Of a stretch of DNA of 31,626 nucleotides, positions 16,075 to 22,912 are shown in pieces. The stretch spans positions 1-31,626 of the IMG/VR virus record IMGVR_UViG_3300017989_000306; one strand, given 5' to 3'. Below the pieces are notes generated by a model that was given only the letters and a program-made list of their open reading frames with translations, searched no databases and was not told where the DNA came from. Source of the stretch: a virus. The position numbers and the translations under genes are program-made. Each line of letters opens with the position of its first letter. Position 1 is the first letter of the stretch.

Positions 16075-16863
16075 TTATTCGATGACCCGTTTCTGGGCGC
16101 CCTTGACGTAATCGATATACATGACCTTGGCCACCGCCTCTCCGTTCCGGATCCCGAATCCGATGGCCATTTCCTCGTCCTGGCAGATATTGGTTGTAAC
16201 CTTGCCGGTCGCCAGGACCGTCTGGGGGGCGTCGCCGTCCTGAATGACAAACCAGCGGACCGTGTCTTCGCCGTCCCAATGAAAGCCCAGGCGGGTCCAG
16301 GTCAGATCCGCCAGGTCCTGGCCGGTGTCGACTTCGGTTTCGACGGAATCCGCGCAGGTCACGAAATCGATATTTCGGTCGCCGTCGTCCTTTCGGAAAA
16401 CGACATAATCATCGACCCCTACAAACCAGCCGCCGGTCCCTGTGGCCAGGCCGAACCAGACGTCCGACTGCAGGCCATCGGAAACCTTAAACCGGATTTC
16501 GAAATACGCCGGATATCCGTTGACCAGCTTCCAACATTCGCAGTCCTGCTGCAGCTCGTCGGAATCGTTGTCGGCGGCCGCATTGGTCAGAGTCAGGACG
16601 CCGCCGGCCAGGTTGGCGCAGGCCTCGGCGGCGCTTCCCTGGCCCTCTTCGGTCGTGGTAATCGACCAGCAGCCGGAAACCTCACCGCAGCAGAAATCAT
16701 CGACGAATCGATGGGCGTCGATGACGTCATGCATCTTGATCACGTTCCATTTGTCATGGTTGATGTGATAATTCAGGAAGTACAGGTCCCGGATGTAAAG
16801 CTCGGCCTGATTGGACCCGACCCCGGAATGGGGAAAATTTTCGTCCGAAAATACTTTGCTCAT
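16075..16863 (-). CDS. Lectin-like putative capsid decoration protein
   Basis: A 262-residue protein two genes after the major capsid gene. A GAGGAG site precedes the ATG at 16863. The C-terminal 190 residues look like a jelly-roll (concanavalin A/laminin G-like) domain: CWSITTTEEG near the start, AYFEIRFKVSDGLQSDVWFGL, GWFVGVDDYVVF, LTWTRLGFHWDG, and a final VMYIDYVKGAQ strand. The N-terminal part (FLNYHINHDKWNVIKMHD) is not recognised. Several cysteines (FCCGEVSGCW, DCECW) could form disulfides. Position suggests a decoration or surface protein on the head. Carbohydrate binding is possible given the fold and the sugar enzymes nearby, but no binding site is evident. Confidence 0.7.
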   Translation of the reverse strand: MSKVFSDENFPHSGVGSNQAELYIRDLYFLNYHINHDKWNVIKMHDVIDAHRFVDDFCCGEVSGCWSITTTEEGQGSAAEACANLAGGVLTLTNAAADNDSDELQQDCECWKLVNGYPAYFEIRFKVSDGLQSDVWFGLATGTGGWFVGVDDYVVFRKDDGDRNIDFVTCADSVETEVDTGQDLADLTWTRLGFHWDGEDTVRWFVIQDGDAPQTVLATGKVTTNICQDEEMAIGFGIRNGEAVAKVMYIDYVKGAQKRVIE

Positions 16864-16865
16864 TG

Positions 16866-17159
16866 TTAGCTCCTCTCCTCGAGCGCCGCGACCAGGACGT
16901 CTTTTTTCATAAAAAACGCCTTTTTGACTTTCAGCCCGCCGGCGATCTGCCGCAACTGCTGAATGGTGTATTTCGAATAATCAACTTTTCTGGGCGCAGC
17001 GCCCGCCAGGTCCTTGACCTGGACGTTGGGATATTCGGAAAGCTCCCGGGCGGCTTCCGGGTTTTCGATGTCGACCTCGATCCCGCGGGGCATCCGGATA
17101 TTTCCGGCGACCGTGGGAAAGGATCGCGTTCGGCCGTAGTTTATGGCTTTGGCGCTCAT
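16866..17159 (-). CDS. Small head protein with HeH/SAP-like C-terminus
   Basis: A 97-residue protein between the major capsid and decoration genes, with an AAAGGGG site 5' of the ATG. The N-terminal half is basic and extended (NYGRTRSFPTVAGNIRMPRG). The C-terminal 40 residues (YTIQQLRQIAGGLKVKKAFF, then MKKDVLVAALEERS) form a helix-extended-helix pattern like SAP, HeH or Rho N-terminal domains, which bind nucleic acid. Similar small proteins occur in head modules near the connector. Function unknown; a DNA-contacting head component is a reasonable guess. Confidence 0.7.
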   Translation of the reverse strand: MSAKAINYGRTRSFPTVAGNIRMPRGIEVDIENPEAARELSEYPNVQVKDLAGAAPRKVDYSKYTIQQLRQIAGGLKVKKAFFMKKDVLVAALEERS

Positions 17160-17169
17160 TGGGGCCCCT

Positions 17170-18291
17170 TTAACAGGCGTGTTCCAGGCAACGGAGGAAA
17201 ACCACCGCGTTTATATTCTCGATGGCCAGGTCGGCCCTCATGGAATAATAAACATAAGTGGCCTCGTCCGCCGCGACCCGCTGGCTTTCGATTTTGATGT
17301 CCCGCTGCAGACCGATGATCAGGTTCCCCCTCGGGGTCAGCAGGACGTCAGTATAATCGCCTTCCCCCAGCAGCCCGTCCTCGGTGTCCAGGGGCGATCC
17401 CAGGTTGGTCGGCATCAGGGGCACGTCCAGAATCCCGACCCGTCCATATTGGGGGGTGACTTTGCCGGTAAACACCGCATCGCCCAGGGCGGTCCCTCTC
17501 TCGGAAAGCGCCTCGAGATAGTCCTGTGTCACCAGGTCGGAATTCAAAAACTTCATGTTGGCCAGGCCGTTCCGGACCTTGTACTTGCTGGGCATGGCCT
17601 TGATCATTTTGTGGTACTTGCACTCCCAGCCGTAGGGGGCGCTGGTATGCTGTTCCATAATCTTTCCGGGAAGTTCGAACCAGGCGTCCGGGTCGTCGAC
17701 CCCGCTGGGGCAATCCGTCCCGCTTTCGCATTCGCAGGCGTTGAGGACCTTGGATCCGCCGGAAACGTCGTTGTAATAGGCCTGGCCGCTGGTCTGGCCA
17801 TAAACGATCTGATATCGCCATCCGTCCCACAGGCTCCGGATGTCGTCCGCGCCGAAGCCATTCAGGGAGTGGGTGTCCCCGATGTAAAATGCCTCTTCCA
17901 GCTCATTGGCGATCTTGCCGGCGACGATCCGCATCAGGTGATCGGCGAAAGCGTTCCCTTCCAGGTTGTCTTCCAGGTCGTCATCGTAGACAGCGATGCA
18001 TCCGCGGACCTTTTTGGTCGATAAAGTAATGGTGTTGTGGGCCCATTGTTTCTTGTACTTCGTCTCGTCGAAAGCGGTCGCCGGATACAGAAAGCGTCCG
18101 TTTCCGAATCCCAGCGCCCGGATCCGCTTTTCGGGTTTCCCCATGCGGATGATCCGGGCGTAGTCCTTCATGACGGACTCATCGACCATGTAATCCAGGA
18201 AGCGGTCGGCCTCTTCCGGATCCAGGTCTATCGTCGGCATCGAGATCAAGTTGAATTTGTTCATCTTGACCCGTTTTAAAAGATTTCGCAT
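17170..18291 (-). CDS. Major capsid protein, HK97-fold type
   Basis: A 373-residue protein directly after the scaffold gene, with an AAAGGAAA ribosome site before the ATG at 18291; an ATG at 18264 is a weaker alternative. It has the expected order of an HK97-fold capsid protein: a helical N-arm (EEADRFLDYMVDESVMKDYARI), an E-loop-like strand pair (GFGNGRFLYPATAFDETKYKKQ), a spine-helix region (FADHLMRIVAGKIANELEEAFYIGD), and a C-terminal A-domain strand set (GILDVPLMPTNLG, VLLTPRGNLIIGLQRDIKIE). An unusual cysteine-rich insertion (ACECESGTDCPSG) lies near residue 190. About 400 copies would form the shell in a T=7 head, but the T number is not shown here. Confidence 0.88.
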   Translation of the reverse strand: MRNLLKRVKMNKFNLISMPTIDLDPEEADRFLDYMVDESVMKDYARIIRMGKPEKRIRALGFGNGRFLYPATAFDETKYKKQWAHNTITLSTKKVRGCIAVYDDDLEDNLEGNAFADHLMRIVAGKIANELEEAFYIGDTHSLNGFGADDIRSLWDGWRYQIVYGQTSGQAYYNDVSGGSKVLNACECESGTDCPSGVDDPDAWFELPGKIMEQHTSAPYGWECKYHKMIKAMPSKYKVRNGLANMKFLNSDLVTQDYLEALSERGTALGDAVFTGKVTPQYGRVGILDVPLMPTNLGSPLDTEDGLLGEGDYTDVLLTPRGNLIIGLQRDIKIESQRVAADEATYVYYSMRADLAIENINAVVFLRCLEHAC

Positions 18292-18321
18292 TGTGTTTTT
18301 CCTTTCTGGATTTCGCCCCGA

Positions 18322-19053
18322 TTATTCGTCCTCGGCGCCGGTAATCGACGGCCAGGCCGGGGTTTCGTCCTTTTTGACGTTGGCCTTTTTGTCGTCGTCG
18401 TCGCCATCCTTGGCCTGTTTCGATCCGCCTTTCTGCAGGTCCTTAATCTGCTTTTCCATCTTTTCGATTTTGTCCAGCAGGGCCTGTTTTTCGGCGTCGG
18501 CCTTGTTTTTCGCGGCTTCCCGTTTTTCGGTCCGCAGCCGGGCCAGCTCTTCCAGGTCGGCTTTCACGTCATCGGGTAGGCCGTCATGGCCCTTACTGAC
18601 GTTTTTCTCGGCGTCGGTGATCAGGTTCCCGATGATTTCGGCCGCCTTTTTAAGCTGGCTGATCGTTGCCTTGGAAAGCCGGGCGCCGGCCTTTTCGACG
18701 TCGGTCAGGATATCGACGACGTTTTCGGGATCGGCGTCCAGGGTGATCGGGTCGATAGTGGCCAGTTTGGCCAGGGTGGCGATGGCCGCCTCGTATTTCT
18801 CGGGCATGTCATCCCGATACTTTTCGATTTCGGCCATAGCCTCGGAAACGGAATCCGCCCGGGCCTGTTCCATTTTATTGACGGCTTCGACCTGGGCGTC
18901 GGTGATTTCTTCGTTCCCAAAAACTTTCTTCAAAAACTTGATAAGGTTGTCCATTGGATGTCCTCGCTTGATGATGAAAAATTTTTTTCGATTCGCAGCT
19001 CGATCGACCAGGCTGATCTCTGCAACATCGATGTCTTTCAATTTTCGCGCCAT
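18322..19053 (-). CDS. Capsid scaffolding protein with nested start
   Basis: A 243-residue protein just upstream of the capsid gene. Residues 8-30 (DIDVAEISLVDRAANRKKFF) match the conserved segment seen near the N-terminus of XkdF-type prohead protease/scaffold proteins. The rest is helical, with a long charged coiled coil (EELARLRTEKREAAKNKADA..., DKIEKMEKQIKDLQ) and an acidic/lysine C-terminus, as expected for scaffold. A second ATG at 18954 (MDNLIKFLKK) has its own GAGGA site and could make a shorter scaffold, similar in concept to nested scaffold genes in other phages. Transcription probably starts at the promoter-like sequence at 19227-19255, leaving a structured leader. Confidence 0.78.
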   Translation of the reverse strand: MARKLKDIDVAEISLVDRAANRKKFFIIKRGHPMDNLIKFLKKVFGNEEITDAQVEAVNKMEQARADSVSEAMAEIEKYRDDMPEKYEAAIATLAKLATIDPITLDADPENVVDILTDVEKAGARLSKATISQLKKAAEIIGNLITDAEKNVSKGHDGLPDDVKADLEELARLRTEKREAAKNKADAEKQALLDKIEKMEKQIKDLQKGGSKQAKDGDDDDKKANVKKDETPAWPSITGAEDE

Positions 19054-19070
19054 GAAAATCTCCCTTTCGT

Positions 19071-19210
19071 GATCCGGGTTTCATGGCTTGGTGAATCCCC
19101 GCTTGGTGGGGGCATTCCCGGCCGGTCCTGGTCCGGAATGCCAGAGCGGGGCGCCGGCTGCTGCCGGCCCTCTCTGCCTTCCGACCTGGCGATTTATCGA
19201 TCGCCGGATC
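19071..19210 (-). ncRNA. Candidate structured leader RNA of the capsid operon
   Basis: The 208-base gap between genes can form several perfect helices on the minus-strand transcript: an outer GATCCGG/CCGGATC (19204-19210 with 19071-19077); GGCGAT/ATCGCC (19188-19205) with a six-base loop; GCCGGC/GCCGGC (19153-19168) with a four-base loop; CCCCGCT/AGCGGGG (19145-19151 with 19097-19103) enclosing GGCATTCC/GGAATGCC (19135-19142 with 19111-19118). The set is mutually compatible as a multibranched fold, except that the outer helix and the GGCGAT helix share two bases. It lies between the promoter-like sequence and the scaffold start. It could be a leader control element, a processed small RNA or a packaging-type RNA. 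It does not match any RNA family I know. Confidence 0.55.
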
Positions 19211-19224
19211 TTAGGCGTCTGATT

Positions 19225-19250
19225 AAAAAATAAGCCGTCGGGCCCGGCTT
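19225..19250 (-). terminator. Rho-independent terminator after the 120-residue gene
   Basis: On the minus strand AAGCCG GGCCCGA CGGCTT, then ATTTTTT. The stem is six base pairs with a GC-rich loop and a good U tract, located directly after the stop at 19262. It would stop transcripts from the terminase-portal-protease genes. It is physically interleaved with the promoter-like hexamers described separately. Confidence 0.72.
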
Positions 19251-19255
19251 GTCAA
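19227..19255 (-). promoter_or_regulatory. Sigma70-like promoter before the scaffold-capsid operon
   Basis: On the minus strand a perfect TTGACA (19255-19250), a 17-base spacer and TATTTT (19232-19227). It is placed about 170 bases before the scaffold start, the only sizeable non-coding gap in the window. The spacer is the stem-loop of the terminator, so the two signals share bases. Strong separate transcription of scaffold and capsid would make sense. The host polymerase and start site are not verified. Confidence 0.6.
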
Positions 19256-19261
19256 ATATTT

Positions 19262-19624
19262 CTACATGCCAGGTTTTGGTAATTCGAATATTGGGGATGT
19301 GATTAATTCGTGTTCCTGGTGTTTTATCGATCGGATCCAATCGAAAAGCCGGCCCCAATCGGGGCCCGTAAGAAAGGAAATCAGGTCATATAGGCCGGCG
19401 GCTTGGATTTCCCGGCATCGATCTTTCCCGTCTGTGAATGCGACCGCCTTCCCGGACGCCATTCGAAAAACGATAATATTCCCGTTTTCAATTCCCAGGA
19501 TCTCGACCAGGTAAAGGTTAATCCGGATCCCATCGATCCAAACAATCCCGGGGTCTTTCGCTGGCTTCGCGGGGGTAGACTGCAGGTTCCCCGCCGGCGC
19601 CGCGTCGTTATTTTTTTTGTCCAT
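19262..19624 (-). CDS. Hypothetical 120-residue protein
   Basis: No family recognised. The N-terminal 25 residues are Ala/Pro/Lys-rich and probably disordered (KNNDAAPAGNLQSTPAKPAK). After that comes a compact alpha/beta segment (IVWIDGIRINLYLVEILGIE, then GNIIVFRMASGKAVAF and AGLYDLISFLTGPDW). It overlaps the end of sulfotransferase 2 by 17 bases and precedes the terminator/promoter gap, so it is probably the last gene of the upstream transcript. It carries one copy of a recurring DNA motif (19567-19583) also found in two other small genes. Confidence 0.65.
   Translation of the reverse strand: MDKKNNDAAPAGNLQSTPAKPAKDPGIVWIDGIRINLYLVEILGIENGNIIVFRMASGKAVAFTDGKDRCREIQAAGLYDLISFLTGPDWGRLFDWIRSIKHQEHELITSPIFELPKPGM
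19567..19583 (-). repeat. 17-base motif, copy 3 with one mismatch
   Basis: Minus-strand GCAGTCTACCCCCGCGA, one base different from the two perfect copies at 26337-26353 and 29686-29702. It encodes QSTPA in the 120-residue gene. Confidence 0.45.
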
Positions 19625-20261
19625 CGCTTTCCTTTCGCCCGGCGGTCTGGGCCTCCCCTGGTAAAAACTTCGGCCGCTCGATCATCCGGGCCAGGCTTGT
19701 CGGGACCGCGGCCTTTAAAAACTCGAAAACCGGCCGCAGGGCCTCGTCGACATCGGCCAGGATGTTTTCATACTTGACCTCGATGGCGTCGGCTGGGTGT
19801 TCCTTGATGTGCTGCCGGAATCGGGCGACCGTAAATTCCGCCGCCGGCTGATAGGCCGTCCAGGGAACGAACCCGCGGACGATGTCCCGGTCGGCGGCTT
19901 CATATGAACGCCAGGTTTCCCGGATCCCCCTGGTGACAAAAACTATTTTCGACCCCTTAAACGTCAGGGGTAGCCAGATCCATTCAAGCCCGCCGGCGCC
20001 GGGATTTATCGCCAGCTTGGCCCCGATCCATTTCCCAGGCCTTTTTTGTGCCGTGTAGTCCTGGAGGATTTTCTGGACATATCCCTGGGCCTTGAATCGG
20101 TCAAGGTGATTCATGCCGATGGCGTGAAATAACGGGTGCGGCTCAAATAGAACAGGGCCGATGTTCGGCGATGCGGCCAGCAGCCGCCGCAGGATCGACG
20201 TCCCAGATCTTCTCAATCCTATAATCCAAAAAAAACCCTCTCCGTCAAATTGTGATTGCAT
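19608..20261 (-). CDS. Sulfotransferase 2, divergent
   Basis: A 217-residue sulfotransferase-family protein. The 5'-phosphosulfate loop is IIGLRRSGTSILRRLL (residues 13-28), followed by an acidic/histidine segment (FEPHPLFHAIGMNH). The 3'-phosphate-binding region is KIVFVTRGIRETWRSYEA (105-122), in which the usual R-D-P is R-G-I, so it is more divergent than the other two. ATG at 20261 follows an AAAGGGAAGC ribosome site. A 16-base palindrome (20278-20293) lies immediately upstream. Inserted between a small basic protein gene and the 120-residue gene in the head module. Should use PAPS to sulfate a sugar or protein; target unknown. Confidence 0.78.
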   Translation of the reverse strand: MQSQFDGEGFFWIIGLRRSGTSILRRLLAASPNIGPVLFEPHPLFHAIGMNHLDRFKAQGYVQKILQDYTAQKRPGKWIGAKLAINPGAGGLEWIWLPLTFKGSKIVFVTRGIRETWRSYEAADRDIVRGFVPWTAYQPAAEFTVARFRQHIKEHPADAIEVKYENILADVDEALRPVFEFLKAAVPTSLARMIERPKFLPGEAQTAGRKESDGQKK

Positions 20262-20277
20262 GCTTCCCTTTCGTCTG

Positions 20278-20293
20278 CCGCCGTATACGGCGG
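20278..20293. repeat. Palindrome CCGCCGTATACGGCGG, copy 2
   Basis: A perfect 16-base palindrome in the 33-base gap between the small basic protein gene and sulfotransferase 2. It contains the same 14-base core as 11071-11084. Both copies follow the stop codon of a gene with a basic tail and come just before the ribosome site of a cargo gene. Confidence 0.6.
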
Positions 20294-20294
20294 T

Positions 20295-20543
20295 TTATGC
20301 TTTCGATGCGGCCGATGGGATGGCTTTCGGCCTCTTCGGCTTTCTGCGCCGGCGCCCCAGGGATTTGACCAGGTCGTCAATTATGACCTCCCGCCTGGCC
20401 GGCGATGCGTAAAAATCCCGCCAGAATTGCCGGCGCTGGGCCCGGGGCATATTTTTATCCGCCAGGGTTTTATTCAGGGCCCGCAGGATCCGGGCCGCCC
20501 GCGTGAAATCCCGCCGCAGCTTCCACCGTTTGAATTTGTTCAA
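20295..20543 (-). CDS. Small basic protein, unknown
   Basis: An 82-residue, strongly basic, helical protein (MNKFKRWKLRRDFTRAARIL, then SLGRRRRKPKRPKA). The start is a TTG at 20543 with GGAGG just upstream. It lies between the prohead protease gene and sulfotransferase 2. The arginine/lysine content suggests nucleic-acid or polyanion binding, possibly a head-internal protein. No family is recognised, and the TTG start lowers certainty. Confidence 0.55.
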   Translation of the reverse strand: MNKFKRWKLRRDFTRAARILRALNKTLADKNMPRAQRRQFWRDFYASPARREVIIDDLVKSLGRRRRKPKRPKAIPSAASKA

Positions 20544-20553
20544 CCTGCCTCCG

Positions 20554-22308
20554 TTATCCGACCGCCGCCGATCCCCCCATCGAAAATCCGGTCAGGTCCC
20601 CGGCCTTGATCGCTCCCCAGACTTTGTCCGAATTAATCTTGATCATTAGCCACCAGGCGCCGGCCTTGATTTTCTGGCCGCCTTTCTGGATGTCTTCGTC
20701 CGGCTGAAAACATTCAATTACCGGGAAATTGAAAGCCCGCCCTTTATGCATGACCTTTAATTTCCCCCCGCCGCTGGCGTATCTCTCCATGAATTTGACC
20801 AGGGCCTTGTCGATCTCTTCGGCGGTCGTGTAATCCCCTTGGGTATCCGTCGCCATCGGCTCATAAACAATTCCGCCGACCAGGCGCCGATCTTCGTCCG
20901 TTTTCAGGATCTTGAATTCGGCCTTTTTGAAATCATCCGTCCGGGCCGGCTCGACGTGGATCGGCTCGACGTGATTCTCTTCCGCCCAATCCCGGACCCG
21001 GCTTTCCGGCCAGGTGTCGGCTGGGAATCGCAGCTCGACCAGCCATTTGTCATCATATCCCGGCATCGAATACATATAATGCGGCGAGGCCCAGACCTCG
21101 ATTGCTTCGCCGGGCAGGTCGACCCGGCCGAATAACTTCCCAGCCTGGTCGCCGCTTCCGGCAAGGCGCCGCTCGTAATCAGTAAAGGTTTCCCAATGAT
21201 CCCGGATAAAAACCAGGGCGGTTTCTTTGGCCGCCTCGTCCGGTTCTGGCGCCGCCTGTTTTGCGACCTTGGCCGCCGGCTCGAAATTCTGATATTTGAC
21301 CTCGTTTTCTTTGAGCCAGGCCCTGGCCTCGGCCGCTGTCCATTTGTCCTTGGGGAATCGCAGGGCCTGGGGCTGGATTTTGCCGGCCTTCGTCTTTGCC
21401 CAGATGACGCCGATCGTCTTCGGGACGTCGACCCCCCAGACCTTCCCGCCTCGGGTCCGGCGGAAGATGTCAAACTGGTGGGGGTCCTGCAGCCGGGCGG
21501 AGTGTTCGCTGGGATAGGGCTTCCGGATCTCTGTCCGGACCTGGGCCCCCGGCTTGACGTCGTCGATCTTCCGGACCATGCATTCCGGGGCCCGGGCCTT
21601 CAAAAATTCCCCCCGGGCCTTTATCCGGTGTTTGTGGCAAACCGGAATGAATTCCCGCCCATCATTCCAAGTGTAGGCCCATCGGGCCGGGGCGTCGCAG
21701 TATTTGCATATATGCTCGACCTCGGGGTCGGCCTCCGGGCCGCGCTTCCCAATGTCGCCCCGCTTGGCCAGGATGATGTCAAATATCGGCATGTGATCGC
21801 CGGCCGGCGCCGCGTCGGAAAATTCCAACATGACGGCTTTCCCCGTTTCCCCCTCGATCGCTTTCTCGATCCAGGCGGCGACCTCTCCGGTCCGTAGTCC
21901 CTCTGGGACGTTGGCGCTTACCATGACGACCTCGGCCGCGGCTGCGGATTTCAAAAAATCCCCGGTAATCGAAACCGCGCCGTCGGTGATCTTGTAATCC
22001 TCGAGTGCCGCCGGATCGATCCCGCGCAGGGCCTTTTTGAATGCCTCCCTGTCCAGGCTCGTTTCTTTCATCCGGACGCCGCGCCCCCGGATCTCTTTGA
22101 CCAGGATGGCGTATTTCCGAAAAAAATCCCGCCGGGTCAATTCCGTTTCTTCCCCCATCGCCTTGATGACGGCGACGGAATCCTGGGACCCTTCGAAATA
22201 TTTCCGATACATGCAAATAAACCGATAGCGGATATCCTTCAATTCGCTGTCGGTCGATTTCTCGACGGCCTCCCGCAGGGCCTGGACCGTCACGTCCTCG
22301 ATCATCAT
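20554..22308 (-). CDS. XkdF-type prohead protease with long N-terminal extension
   Basis: A 584-residue protein. I chose the ATG at 22308 (MMIEDVTVQ), which has GGAGGAG eight bases upstream. The C-terminal 120 residues look like the Peptidase_S78_2/XkdF domain: FKILKTDEDRRLVGGIVYEP (465-484), KLKVMHKGRAFNFPVIE with the likely catalytic His521, and AGDLTGFSMGG (569-579) with a likely nucleophile Ser577. The N-terminal 450 residues are unusual. They include a helical start, a zinc-finger-like Cys201/Cys204/Cys224/His227 motif, and two similar modules ending LRFPKDKWTAAEARAWLKEN (316-335) and LRFPADTWPESRVRDWAEEN (426-445). The protease would mature the procapsid. The extension may act as a scaffold or bind other head proteins. 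Confidence 0.78.
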   Translation of the reverse strand: MMIEDVTVQALREAVEKSTDSELKDIRYRFICMYRKYFEGSQDSVAVIKAMGEETELTRRDFFRKYAILVKEIRGRGVRMKETSLDREAFKKALRGIDPAALEDYKITDGAVSITGDFLKSAAAAEVVMVSANVPEGLRTGEVAAWIEKAIEGETGKAVMLEFSDAAPAGDHMPIFDIILAKRGDIGKRGPEADPEVEHICKYCDAPARWAYTWNDGREFIPVCHKHRIKARGEFLKARAPECMVRKIDDVKPGAQVRTEIRKPYPSEHSARLQDPHQFDIFRRTRGGKVWGVDVPKTIGVIWAKTKAGKIQPQALRFPKDKWTAAEARAWLKENEVKYQNFEPAAKVAKQAAPEPDEAAKETALVFIRDHWETFTDYERRLAGSGDQAGKLFGRVDLPGEAIEVWASPHYMYSMPGYDDKWLVELRFPADTWPESRVRDWAEENHVEPIHVEPARTDDFKKAEFKILKTDEDRRLVGGIVYEPMATDTQGDYTTAEEIDKALVKFMERYASGGGKLKVMHKGRAFNFPVIECFQPDEDIQKGGQKIKAGAWWLMIKINSDKVWGAIKAGDLTGFSMGGSAAVG

Positions 22309-22339
22309 TTTTTTGTTCTCCTCCGCTTCGCCTCCTCGA

Positions 22340-22912
22340 TTATTTTGTCGGCCGCATCCAGAAAATTTGATTTTCCGGCTGCAGACCCCCCTCGTCCGGC
22401 TCTGTCCAGATGTCAACCCGGACCCGACCGTCCGTCTTCCTCAAAAATCGCAAAACGCATAATTCCCCGATCGAAACCGGCTTGATGGCGCCGGCTGGCT
22501 CTCCAGTATATCCGCCGGCTGTAACTTCCCCCGGGCTGGCTTCATTCGCGCCGACCCCAGCCCATGCCGCAGTTTCCTTCCCCCTCTGCGCCCGGATGAA
22601 ATCCAGGGCCTCTGTGTCATATGTGATCTTGACGGAAAATGTCTTGACGGGGCGCCCGCTGCCGGCCCGGGCGAATAAGGCGATGGAAAATTCCGCGCCG
22701 TCCTGGTTCCTGGGGCCCTCCGCCCAGATCGTCCCAGGCTCGTTGGCCTGATATCTGACCAGGACCTGACGGGTCCGGTTTATTTGCCGGCTGATTTTCT
22801 CGATGGTAGAAACCGGCTCCGCCTGGCCGCCCCCAATCCTGACCGCCAGCATGGCCGCGACCGAAACGGTCGCCAGCGCCAACAAAAAATAATTAGGTGG
22901 TTTTGCGCTCAT
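22340..22912 (-). CDS. Membrane-anchored or secreted protein, cohesin-like fold possible
   Basis: A 190-residue protein with an N-terminal hydrophobic segment (NYFLLALATVSVAAMLAVRI, residues 7-26) that acts as a signal or anchor. The following domain (KTFSVKITYDTEALDFIRAQ, then GGYTGEPAGAIKPVSIGELC and VLRFLRKTDGRVRVDI) has the order of strands and the typical phrases of cohesin-like beta sandwiches. Such a protein would be outside the cytoplasm, which is odd for a gene between the MuF and protease genes. The start overlaps the zinc-ribbon gene by 20 bases and has GAGGGG nearby. The cohesin call is tentative. Confidence 0.6.
   Translation of the reverse strand: MSAKPPNYFLLALATVSVAAMLAVRIGGGQAEPVSTIEKISRQINRTRQVLVRYQANEPGTIWAEGPRNQDGAEFSIALFARAGSGRPVKTFSVKITYDTEALDFIRAQRGKETAAWAGVGANEASPGEVTAGGYTGEPAGAIKPVSIGELCVLRFLRKTDGRVRVDIWTEPDEGGLQPENQIFWMRPTK

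Noticed and set aside
19153-19200. Resemblance to signal recognition particle RNA around CAGGTCGGAAGG
   Set aside because: Only a short stretch looks like the SRP loop; the asymmetric loop partner GAAGCAGCC and the closing helices of the domain IV stem are not present.
9568-22814. CGATGGTAGAAACC repeated at 9568 and 22801 as a promoter element
   Set aside because: A 14-base match is near chance expectation for a window of this size, and both copies read in a protein-like phase. It is mentioned only as a weak relative of the 17-base motif.
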